From Drosophila persimilis (Eukaryota; Arthropoda; Insecta; Diptera; Drosophilidae): a DNA stretch of 64,000 nt. Below are positions 39,462 through 49,116 of this stretch, one piece after another. The position numbers were made by a program, and so were the translations under genes. The notes below the pieces were generated by a model that was given only the letters and a program-made list of their open reading frames with translations, was not told where the DNA came from and did no database searches. How positions within the stretch are numbered: the first letter of the stretch is position 1; the number at the start of each line of letters is the position of its first letter. The stretch spans positions 3,162,001 to 3,226,000 of the forward strand of contig NW_020825322.1 of the NCBI RefSeq assembly GCF_003286085.1, read 5' to 3'.

Positions 39462-39925
39462 TCTGTAAGGGGAAAACAGAATCAATAATCTATTAATGAA
39501 GCAAACATATTTGACTCTTACCTGCACGACTATCAGGGAAAAGTATTGCAATCCTCAGGCCCCCAAATCCCCAATGTATGTATCAATTGTATCAAACATT
39601 TCCTGTAAGAATAACATAAGTTAATATTCTACACCTGGTATTAAAGCTATTTAGGCACTCACCGATACAGGTGTTGAAATTTATGTTATCCGTGTATGTT
39701 AAGTGTGTAACAGAAGTTCTCATTATGCGTTGAAAAAGATCGTCGGAAAACGCCTGTAAATTATTGACGAGATATTTTTGTTATGATTTTATTGATTCTT
39801 CCTACCTGACATGTGATGCCATCCACATTCCCACATCCTAAAAGCGGAGGATGTGGGACGGTACCATCACTAGGCGGTCGTATTGTGTAAGACCCCCCTA
39901 ACACTTGTTCACTATTGCTTCGACA
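39462..39925 (-). pseudogene. Spliced minus-strand gene fragment in spacer, copy 1
   Basis: Four exon pieces on the minus strand are separated by three canonical short introns: exon A 39925-39806, intron 52 nt, exon B 39753-39663, intron 60 nt, exon C 39602-39522, intron 59 nt, exon D from 39462. Donors read GTAGG, GTGAG and GTAAG; acceptors read TTTACAG or TTACAG. Exons A and B join in phase 0 into about 70 open codons (including RPPSDGTVPHPPLLGCGNV and TCQAFSDDLFQRIMRTSV). The frame stops three codons into exon C. No start codon is visible, so it may be the 3' part of a gene copied from elsewhere. The protein family is not recognised. Confidence 0.5.
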
Positions 39926-40220
39926 TTAACTTGAAAGTAACTAACGAAAATTTGAAAAAATGTAATATTTGGAATTTAGAATTTGGAATTTGGAAATATT
40001 TAGATGTGTTCCTGACGATCTCAGGGAGTAGACTGAATGATTTCACGTTAAAGTCCCGTAGCTGCTCGTGACAGCTGCTTTTGTTCGACGGCTGGCCTAC
40101 TGTTTGCCACTATGTATAGGCACTCTATGTTGCACAACGAAGGGCCCGTCGCCAGTGCTGTCGAAAGTGTAACTTTGCTTTGCAGCTAATCTTGGGTGTG
40201 ATAATGGCCTGTTTTTCCAG

Positions 40221-40455
40221 GATACGGATGCAGACTCACTGCTGTGGCATCGTTTCCATTCCTTGTACGGCTTTGAAGAGGAGCCCAAGGAGATAAAAGC
40301 TGCGGTGCTGGCAGTGAAGCGTTACCAAGGTGCAAATATCCGAGATCTCCAATCTCGTAGCCAATTACTTTCTCGCCTGCTTGGGGATGGCTGTGCGTTG
40401 CGTTTATGGCGAGGACATATCGCAGAATTTCCAGTGCAATCGCCATCTGGATGAC
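40221..40455 (+). pseudogene. Exon-like open frame in spacer, copy 1
   Basis: Follows a good acceptor (TGTTTTTCCAG at 40210-40220). The frame begins DTDADSLLWHRFHSLYGFEE and runs 77 codons to TGA. In copies 2 and 3 codon 36 (CAA here, 40326-40328) is TAA, so it is broken there. Family not recognised. The opposite strand is also open, so the coding strand is uncertain. Confidence 0.3.
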
Positions 40456-40831
40456 CAATGCGATGAGTGGACGCGGTGGAGTGGAGTAGCCACTATTAGT
40501 ATCAGCTGCTGCTCAAGGTCGGGAGAAGGGGTAGCGGACTGCTAGGACGCTCCTCGACCTAATGAAGTGGCTCCAAAGGGCACAATCCATTCGAACCATT
40601 CCCGCATTTGGACCAACAATGTGCAAGTGCCTTTAGAGACGAGGGCGGGAACTGTAGGCCCCCACAGCTTGGAATGGGAGGTCGCCTGTAGGAGCTAAGG
40701 GGCATTAGGATGCTTTCTTGAATGCGTTAATTACTTTTCGTATTTAAATGGAAAAGGGTTTGATTCTCTTAGCCAATGATCACAAATGCTTTTGTTTTAT
40801 TAAAATCGATTTACTGCATGGCGCTGTCCAT

Positions 40832-41140
40832 CTAGTAGCTCTTCGGCAGCTTTATATCCCCCTCTGCCCACTGAAGCACTTCTGAAGGACTGTGATGATG
40901 TTCCACACAGTGGCCGGAATATATAAAACGCTCTGGTGTTTTGTTTATTTGTTGAACACCATCCAGCAACAACTTTCGATAGCGTCGATGCGAAATGCCC
41001 AATATGTTAAGATCCCGCGGAACAATTAGCTTACATTTCCCGGACAACGTGTGGACACATTCCCCAATTTCCCAAAGCAGTCCGAATATTTTGACATTTA
41101 GATAGAGTTGTTTCGACGGCCATTCAAATATTTCTCTCGC
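40832..41140 (-). pseudogene. Conserved unassigned open frame in spacer, copy 1
   Basis: An open frame of 102 codons without an internal ATG ends at a TAG. It contains IFEWPSKQLYLNVKIFGLLW and RRYRKLLLDGVQQINKTPER. The frame is open in all four copies, and only one replacement (Ile to Lys, copy 3) was noticed. It looks like the last exon of a gene. I do not recognise the family. Confidence 0.35.
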
Positions 41141-41356
41141 TCACTCTGAGTGCTTTTCAATGCATGCTTTTGCTTATGTTTGGAGCGCCCATGTAGCTTA
41201 GTTTTTCCGTAATCTAGTTACCTGGTCTTTCCATTCTACTGCTGGTATGTTTGTTCTATTCATTTCTTTCGTCATTCACAAAAACTTTTCGAGCGAACAA
41301 CACGTACAAATAAACGTAGAGAATTTGAAATTATTTTTTACCAAAATTTTTATATT

Positions 41357-41517
41357 TTTCCAATTCAAAGTGTCAATTTTCTAAAAATATTTTGGATAAG
41401 TGAAAATTCAATTCAAAGTGACATAATTTATTTTCTAAAAATATTTTGGATAAGTGAAAATTCAATTCAAAGTGAAATAATTTATTTTCTAATAATAATT
41501 TGGACAAGTGAAAATTT
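41357..41517. repeat. 54-bp minisatellite, copy 1
   Basis: About three imperfect 54-base units, each containing TTTTGGATAAGTGAAAATTC and CAATTCAAAGTGA. The unit is a multiple of three, so frames through it stay open (minus strand gives an 18-residue repeat containing NFHLSKIF). Confidence 0.85.
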
Positions 41518-41715
41518 GGCATCCGTCAAAGCTATTGCGATCTGGAACTGTGCTCGCTGTGGTAACGCAAGCATTTTGCGATTCTGCCAAAACTTGCTGA
41601 CTGATTCGATTCCGAGCTGGCCAAAGGAGCGGGGGACGGGGTCCTTCAACTGCATAAGATAGTGGACTGTACAGCATTGGTCATCAAAATGTAATCAAAA
41701 GCCCAGGCTTTTCAA

Positions 41716-42730
41716 TTGAACAGTGGAGACAGAGCTGAGCTATTAAACAATAGTTTGGAAAAGGACCACATCACCGAGGTTGCAGCCAGCAGTATCTTAA
41801 AAAGAGTTCCAATGCCAGAGATTCGACAAGGCAGTCTCTTGCAAATGTCTCCCAACATGGAGGTGGTAGAAAGATATGAGCTAGAAGGTCCCTCTTCGGA
41901 AGGCTCTGTCTTAATCCACTGGGACGCTGCAAGGTGGCATTGGACGACTACTAAACCACCTGAACCCAGTTCCAGTCCAGTCTGCTGCGAGAGCACAACG
42001 ACGGAGAGCTGTGTCTACTACGACAAAAGGTGAGTCACCAGACGCGTCTCTGTAGGGATACTCACCTCCTTTTGCCCTCTGTAAGATTGGCTTTGCAACG
42101 GCGTTGTTTTGATGTCGTCGGGGTTGTCCGCTGCGCTGTTACATCGGTCGGAGTGCACCCTGCACCTTTGTCTTGCGATTACTTGGATGATTACCGGTAT
42201 ATATTTATACCTATATATTTTATATCTATGGTAAGATGATATAGTCTGCAGTATTAAGCAATTTATAATGTCGTTCCTCCATCACTCTCACAGAATGGAC
42301 TATGAAACACACCGCATCTTGGAAACAATGACACAAGCACACTGTACTGCTGAATTAGAGAGTTTCTCCATGGTTGAGTGCATTTTTTGATACGCATTTA
42401 CAACAGGAGCGACAAATGCCACTGAAGAAGGGACTGGACACTTGTGGCTGATAGTCCGAATGTTGGGATGTCTATCAAAAATCTACACCCTAATTTGGCC
42501 CCGACGCTGTTCGGTGATCTCGTTTTGAGGGTCGACAATGTTGACTTTGAAAAATGTGCTGAAGGAGCAGCTCTTTTCCGTTCAGTTTCTGGAGGTGCAC
42601 CCTGCACCGTTGTACTATGGTAAGAATAATAATTTAAGAATCTAATAAGAATTTCATAATCTCTGCGGACCTTCTCTCGCAGTGCATACAGTTCCCCATG
42701 GTTATCACGAAGCAGACCGGTCTGGGACTA
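41716..42730 (+). pseudogene. Multi-exon gene remnant with PDZ-like exon, copy 1
   Basis: Plus-strand exon pieces with canonical short introns: exon a 41716-42029, intron 56 nt; exon b 42086-42230, intron 63 nt; exon c 42294-42619, intron 63 nt; exon d from 42683. Exon a is open for 105 codons. The end of exon c reads GDLVLRVDNVDFEKCAEGAA then LFRSVSGGAPCTVVL, which matches the second half of a PDZ domain (GD-x-hydrophobic-x-x-V-N-x-x-x, then an Ala-rich helix and a beta strand). The exons do not join into one frame: exon b to c gives a stop in the simplest join, so I read it as a decaying copy of a PDZ-protein gene. Confidence 0.45.
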
Positions 42731-42986
42731 GGATCAGGGGGTATAGCAGTCTTCTATACCATTTCTTGACCATCGATCCATCGCTGGTACTCTGATTCAT
42801 ATGGAGGTCACGTGGCAGCGTCTCAGTGGATTGGGAAGGAAGCTTCACGAATGAGACCTCATCTAGCACACTTCCTTTTACCACTTCCATGCTGAGGGAG
42901 TTTTGGAAGAGATTGCCCAGTGGAATCTCTGGGATTCGGGCTATTTTCAAGACGCTGCTTCCTGAAACCTTCGTGATGTGGGACAT
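42705..42986 (-). pseudogene. Inverted, diverged duplicate of exon a, copy 1
   Basis: Minus-strand frame of 93 codons whose protein resembles exon a at 41716-42029. Compare HITKVSGSSVLKIARIPEI here with HITEVAASSILKRVPMPEI, followed by G-x-L-x-Q-x-S-x-x-MEVV in both. DNA similarity is roughly two thirds by eye. The two lie in opposite orientation about 0.7 kb apart. Confidence 0.6.
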
Positions 42987-43276
42987 TTATAAGGCACTGC
43001 TTAATAGAACTTTCGTGTTGGAGGACTTTTTTCACACTTTTTTTTTTCGTGTGGTACTCCTTTCCAAAGATAAAAATATACCAGAAAAAGCTATAAAAGA
43101 AAAAATATAAACTATATTTGTCCAAAACGACTTTTTATAGATTTGGGTCTTTAAAAATATTTCATATTTTTTTTTATGGACTAGTTTTCCTTAAAAAATT
43201 TTGTAAATCTATTATTTTTATTTACTTTTTTCAGAGGTTGTGCTTCTTTTTTCACAAAACTTAACTATTTCACGCC

Positions 43277-43503
43277 ATTCTTCGCCATTGAGTCCGAGCG
43301 CCCGTCCGAGGACGATGATCTGGTTACGTTACCGGGTGAGTTGTGGCCCCCATGTTAAAGCCCCACCCCCCTCTCGCAGCAGATCGTGGTTTTAACCAAG
43401 ACTTCCTCTATCCGCCACAGAGCACGACTTTCATCTGAGCTCCAGCCGACATGCCATCTCCAGGGGAACTCTGGATGACATCATGACTGCATTAGACTCT
43501 TAA
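43277..43503 (+). pseudogene. 3' fragment of AT-hook gene, copy 2
   Basis: Only the last 59 bases of exon 3 (to 43335) and exon 4 (43421-43503) remain, with the splice sites between them intact. No start or promoter of its own is present. The upstream sequence is spacer DNA joined at a 2-base (CC) overlap. It is a dead copy unless read as part of a longer transcript. Confidence 0.85.
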
Positions 43504-44630
43504 GCAGCTCTGAGCAAAACTCACACAACTCATCACACTATAAAAATAGAATTTCACATAAAAACATTTACACACACACGCCCACAAATACACACACACA
43601 CACATACACTGATCCTCTTCTGAATTCACTAAAGAATTGGCAACTTTGGTCCCGAAGGCATTTCTTTTCTTAGCTGAAACTTAGTTAACTTTTATTATTA
43701 TTTTTGCTTTTGTGTTTCTTCTGGATTTGTTGGTTGTTTTTCTTTGCTCTTTAAATGTATAAATCCTTCCCTCAAAGTTTATTAGTTGGCTAAATTTTCT
43801 TTTGTTTCTTGTGAAAAGAAAACCCTCTAGCTAATCATTAAGTTTCCTGTTTAATAATGCTTAAAGTCCCTTTTGCTTAAAACTTGAAAACTTTTCGTGG
43901 GCCTCTCCAGGACGCCGTATTTTGGATCGGCTTCTAAAGAAGCTTCCATAGCCCATACACATATTGAAATGTCGATCATTTTTCCCATCGCATGCCCTCA
44001 CCCCTCGCCCCATTCCCGAGGTTTTTTATTTTATTTTTTTTTGTAGTTGTAAGTTTAATAGTTGTATAAGAGAAAAGGGGAAGCCCCTCAAGGAAAGTGG
44101 GTGCAGGGCAGGAAAGGCTTTGGGACAGTTGCGACTCTAGTCTGATAAACACACACACACACACAGACACACACCTATGTTAGAGGGGATTTACGTTAAG
44201 CAAAATGAGGAGCAAAATTCACGACATTCGCAACACAGAATGTCATTATGTTTTGTTAACATAATAACCGTAATGTTTAAGTTGCTTAAACATAATGTTA
44301 TATATATATATATTAATTATATTCTACAGATTAAATGGTTAATTCGAAACCCCACTCACAAATGTCAAAAAAGAAAAAGCAAACAAATTCATACATTCAT
44401 ATATAATATATTTATATATGTATAAATCCGTGTGAAAAAACCGCAGAATAGTTGTAAGCTCGATGTATTACTAAAGAAAATAATATTCTATATGTGTAAA
44501 TAAAGTCCTAAAAGAACATTTCGTTCTATTCAGTTTTATGGAAGACCTACGCGAGCACTCATCTGATCCATGACGGCTCGTACGGTTTTTTCAATACTAT
44601 TCAAACTGAGACGCGATCCAATCCAAATTC

Positions 44631-44861
44631 TTAAATCTGGTAGATCCTTTTCAGTGCGATATATCGCAAGTCTTCCCACAATAGTCTATGAGAACTAGGC
44701 ATGAAAAATCGAATATCAACTGGCATACTCTTCGAGTGCCGGGTAGTGAGTGTTGTAGTGAGAAACTCGACCTCAAACTGCTTGCCATAACTCGACAGAT
44801 GTCGCCGATACCATAAACTCGTCAATTCAAGTCGAATGTCCGATGACGGACCATTCGGATC
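44631..44861 (-). pseudogene. Unassigned exon-like open frame in spacer, copy 2
   Basis: Full-length version of the frame at 39085-39291: it keeps the 8 codons missing from copy 1. Open over 76 codons with no stop. Family unknown. Confidence 0.35.
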
Positions 44862-45031
44862 TCAGACATCTGCCCTCCGCAGCCTTATTCCAGTTCAACT
44901 TTACCAGCCCCACCCAAACCCATGAATAACATTCAGCAACATGTTGTACGCACCATTTTTAATATTATTTAATAAAAAACAGAACAGTTACAGTATGGTA
45001 CCATTTGGCCCAAGAATAGTATCAAGATATA

Positions 45032-45495
45032 TCTGTAAGAGGAAAACAGAATCAATAATCTATTAATGAAGCAAACATATTTGACTCTTACCTGCACGAC
45101 TATCAGGGAAAAGTATTGCAATCCTCAGGCCCCCAAATCCCCAATGTATGTATCAATTGTATCAAACATTTCCTGTAAGAATAACATAAGTTAATATTCT
45201 ACACCTGGTATTAAAGCTATTTAGGCACTCACCGATACAGGTGTTGAAATTTATGTTATCCGTGTATGTTAAGTGTGTAACAGAAGTTCTCATTATGCGT
45301 TGAAAAAGATCGTCGGAAAACGCCTGTAAATTATTGACGAGATATTTTTGTTATGATTTTATTGATTCTTCCTACCTGACATGTGATGCCATCCACATTC
45401 CCACATCCTAAAAGCGGAGGATGTGGGACGGTACCATCACTAGGCGGTCGTATTGTGTAAGACCCCCCTAACACTTGTTCACTATTGCTTCGACA
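45032..45495 (-). pseudogene. Spliced minus-strand gene fragment in spacer, copy 2
   Basis: Same four-exon layout and splice sites as 39462-39925, with exon C identical in length to copy 1. The exon A-B frame is open. Retained splice signals in every copy suggest the fragment was spliced in the source locus. Confidence 0.45.
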
Positions 45496-45790
45496 TTAAC
45501 TTGAAAGTAACTAACGAAAATTTGAAAAAATGTAATATTTGGAATTTAGAATTTGGAATTTGGAAATATTTAGATGTGTTCCTGACGATCTCAGGGAGTA
45601 GACTGAATGATTTCACGTTAAAGTCCCGTAGCTGCTCGTGACAGCTGCTTTTGTTCGACGGCTGGCCTACTGTTTGCCACTATGTATAGGCACTCTATGT
45701 TGCACAACGAAGGGCCCGTCGCCAGTGCTGTCGAAAGTGTAACTTTGCTTTGCAGCTAATCTTGGGTGTGATAATGGCCTGTTTTTCCAG

Positions 45791-46025
45791 GATACGGATG
45801 CAGACTCACTGCTGTGGCATCGTTTCCATTCCTTGTACGGCTTTGAAGAGGAGCCCAAGGAGATAAAAGCTGCGGTGCTGGCAGTGAAGCGTTACTAAGG
45901 TGCAAATATCCGAGATCTCCAATCTCGTAGCCAATTACTTTCTCGCCTGCTTGGGGATGGCTGTGCGTTGCGTTTATGGCGAGGACATATCGCAGAATTT
46001 CCAGTGCAATCGCCATCTGGATGAC
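45791..46025 (+). pseudogene. Exon-like frame with stop codon, copy 2
   Basis: As at 40221, but codon 36 is TAA (45896-45898) instead of CAA. Copy 3 shares this stop. Confidence 0.35.
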
Positions 46026-46401
46026 CAATGCGATGAGTGGACGCGGTGGAGTGGAGTAGCCACTATTAGTATCAGCTGCTGCTCAAGGTCGGGAGAAGGG
46101 GTAGCGGACTGCTAGGACGCTCCTCGACCTAATGAAGTGGCTCCAAAGGGCACAATCCATTCGAACCATTCCCGCATTTGGACCAACAATGTGCAAGTGC
46201 CTTTAGAGACGAGGGCGGGAACTGTAGGCCCCCACAGCTTGGAATGGGAGGTCGCCTGTAGGAGCTAAGGGGCATTAGGATGCTTTCTTGAATGCGTTAA
46301 TTACTTTTCGTATTTAAATGGAAAAGGGTTTGATTCTCTTAGCCAATGATCACAAATGCTTTTGTTTTATTAAAATCGATTTACTGCATGGCGCTGTCCA
46401 T

Positions 46402-46710
46402 CTAGTAGCTCTTCGGCAGCTTTATATCCCCCTCTGCCCACTGAAGCACTTCTGAAGGACTGTGATGATGTTCCACACAGTGGCCGGAATATATAAAACG
46501 CTCTGGTGTTTTGTTTATTTGTTGAACACCATCCAGCAACAACTTTCGATAGCGTCGATGCGAAATGCCCAATATGTTAAGATCCCGCGGAACAATTAGC
46601 TTACATTTCCCGGACAACGTGTGGACACATTCCCCAATTTCCCAAAGCAGTCCGAATATTTTGACATTTAGATAGAGTTGTTTCGACGGCCATTCAAATA
46701 TTTCTCTCGC
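46402..46710 (-). pseudogene. Conserved unassigned open frame in spacer, copy 2
   Basis: Same 102-codon frame as in copy 1 (40832-41140). The 71 codons compared to the stop show no replacement. Confidence 0.35.
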
Positions 46711-46929
46711 TCACTCTGAGTGCTTTTCAATGCATGCTTTTGCTTATGTTTGGAGCGCCCATGTAGCTTAGTTTTTCCGTAATCTAGTTACCTGGTCTTT
46801 CCATTCTACTGCTGGTATGTTTGTTCTATTCATTTCTTTCGTCATTCACAAAAACTTTTCGAGCGAACAACACGTACAAATAAACGTAGAGAATTTGAAA
46901 TTATTTTTTACCAAAATTTTTATATTTTT

Positions 46930-47090
46930 CCAATTCAAAGTGTCAATTTTCTAAAAATATTTTGGATAAGTGAAAATTCAATTCAAAGTGAAATAATTCA
47001 TTTTCTTAACATATTTTGGATAAGTGAAAATTCAATTCAAAGTGAAATAATTTATTTTCCAATAATATTTTGGACAAGTTTAAATTTGGC
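46930..47090. repeat. 54-bp minisatellite, copy 2
   Basis: Three units. The second and third differ from copy 1 (CATTTTCTTAACATATTTTG and CCAATAATATTTTGGACAAG), and copy 3 shares these variants. Confidence 0.85.
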
Positions 47091-47285
47091 ATCCGTCAAA
47101 GCTATTGCGATCTGGAACTGTGCTCGCTGTGGTAACGCAAGCATTTTGCGATTCTGCCAAAACTTGCTGACTGATTCGATTCCGAGCTGGCCAAAGGAGC
47201 GGGGGACGGGGTCCTTCAACTGCATAAGATAGTGGACTGTACAGCATTGGTCATCAAAATGTAATCAAAAGCCCAGGCTTTTCAA

Positions 47286-48300
47286 TTGAACAGTGGAGAC
47301 AGAGCTGAGCTATTAAACAATAGTTTGGAAAAGGACCACATCACCGAGGTTGCAGCCAGCAGTATCTTAAAAAGAGTTCCAATGCCAGAGATTCGACAAG
47401 GCAGTCTCTTGCAAATGTCTCCCAACATGGAGGTGGTAGAAAGATATGAGCTAGAAGGTCCCTCTTCGGAAGGCTCTGTCTTAATCCACTGGGACGCTGC
47501 AAGGTGGCATTGGACGACTACTAAACCACCTGAACCCAGTTCCAGTCCAGTCTGCTGCGAGAGCACAACGACGGAGAGCTGTGTCTACTACGACAAAAGG
47601 TGAGTCACCAGACGCGTCTCTGTAGGGATACTCACCTCCTTTTGCCCTCTGTAAGATTGGCTTTGCAACGGCGTTGTTTTGATGTCGTCGGGGTTGTCCG
47701 CTGCGCTGTTACATCGGTCGGAGTGCACCCTGCACCTTTGTCTTGCGATTACTTGGATGATTACCGGTATATATTTATACCTATATATTTTATATCTATG
47801 GTAAGATGATATAGTCTGCAGTATTAAGCAATTTATAATGTCGTTCCTCCATCACTCTCACAGAATGGACTATGAAACACACCGCATCTTGGAAACAATG
47901 ACACAAGCACACTGTACTGCTGAATTAGAGAGTTTCTCCGTGGTTGAGTGCATTTTTTGATACGCATTTACAACAGGAGCGACAAATGCCACTGAAGAAG
48001 GGACTGGACACTTGTGGCTGATAGTCCGAATGTTGGGCTGTCTATCAAAAATCTACACCCTAATTTGGCCCCGACGCTGTTCGGTGATCTCGTTTTGAGG
48101 GTCGACAATGTTGACTTTGAAAAATGTGCTGAAGGAGCAGCTCTTTTCCGTTCAGTTTCTGGAGGTGCACCCTGCACCGTTGTACTATGGTAAGAATAAT
48201 AATTTAAGAATCTAATAAGAATTTCATAATCTCTGCGGACCTTCTCTCGCAGTGCATACAGTTCCCCATGGTTATCACGAAGCAGACCGGTCTGGGACTA
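47286..48300 (+). pseudogene. Multi-exon gene remnant with PDZ-like exon, copy 2
   Basis: Same exon and intron layout as 41716-42730, with the same splice sites. Exon a is identical in translation to copy 1. The PDZ-like exon carries one private change near 48037. Confidence 0.4.
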
Positions 48301-48556
48301 GGATCAGGGGGAATAGCAGTCTTCTATACCATTTCTTGACCATCGATCCATCGCTGGTACTCTGATTCATATGGAGGTCACGTGGCAGCGTCTCAGTGGA
48401 TTGGGAAGGAAGCTTCACGAATGAGACCTCATCTAGCACACTTCCTTTTACCACTTCCATGCTGAGGGAGTTTTGGAAGAGATTGCCCAGTGGAATCTCT
48501 GGGATTCGGGCTATTTTCAAGACGCTGCTTCCTGAAACCTTCGTGATGTGGGACAT
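48275..48556 (-). pseudogene. Inverted duplicate of exon a, copy 2
   Basis: Same as 42705-42986 with one replacement (Tyr to Phe near the C-terminal end), which copy 3 shares. Confidence 0.5.
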
Positions 48557-48852
48557 TTATAAGGCACTGCTTAATAGAACTTTCGTGTTGGAGGACTTTT
48601 TTCACACTTTTTTTTTCGTGTGGTACTCCTTTCCAAAGATAAAAATATACCAGAAAAAGCTATAAAAGAAAAAATATAAACGATAAACGATATTTGTCCA
48701 AAACGATTTTTTATAGATTTGGGTCTTTAAAAATATTTCATATTTTTTTTTATGGACTAGTTTTCCTTAAAAAATTTTGTAAATCTATTATTTTTATTTA
48801 CTTTTTTCAGAGGTTGTGCTTCTTTTTTCACAAAACTTAACTATTTCACGCC

Positions 48853-49038
48853 TGGTTGTATTGTACTTTCTGAAAAGCTGATGAATGCAGCTATAAAATC
48901 TATCCAAACACTTTGTAAATTTTGTGCTTTATATTTTTGTTGTTAAAATTTGGACTTTGAAAACTCGCTGAACTCGAAATAAATTTATTCCTTGGGGTTT
49001 TGTATTTTTCTGGTATAAGTATAGTAATTGTAAGTAAC
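48853..49038 (+). promoter_or_regulatory. 186-bp segment replacing the native 5' end of copy 3
   Basis: Found only before copies 3 and 4. It is AT-rich, holds no in-frame ATG linked to the gene, and ends with a strong splice donor (TTGTAAGTAA, GT at 49030) nine bases before the breakpoint. If transcribed, splicing from 49029 to the exon 2 acceptor at 49296 would skip the truncated exon 1. Its source outside the array is not visible in the window. Confidence 0.45.
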
Positions 49039-49116
49039 CCGCCGCTACGGGTTCGGGACTCCAGCAGCTCAACTGCCAAACTGCCAGAGACACCATCGCC
49101 GCAGCCACCATCGGCG

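Larger units (their letters stand above)
35098..43276 (+). repeat. Tandem array, copy 1 (native gene plus spacer)
   Basis: First unit of the array. The part shared with the other copies starts at base 35098, inside exon 1, and continues through the gene and about 4.3 kb of spacer. The join to copy 2 is at 43276/43277. Unlike copies 2-4, it has lost 24 bases near 39156, between two GGCAT direct repeats. Its gene has one Lys-Asp unit fewer than copies 3 and 4. Confidence 0.9.
43277..49038 (+). repeat. Tandem array, copy 2 (internally deleted)
   Basis: Begins directly inside exon 3 of the AT-hook gene. Compared with the start of copy 3, a 2800-base block is missing (equivalent to 48853-51652). 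It holds the 3' gene fragment, a full spacer and, at its end, the 186-base segment that precedes copy 3. It also has a private 25-base deletion in the 3' UTR near 43700. Confidence 0.9.

Noticed and set aside
38980-43276. Spacer as a transposable element
   Set aside because: I found no reverse transcriptase, transposase, long terminal repeats or clear terminal inverted repeats. Intact short introns argue for copied host genes instead.
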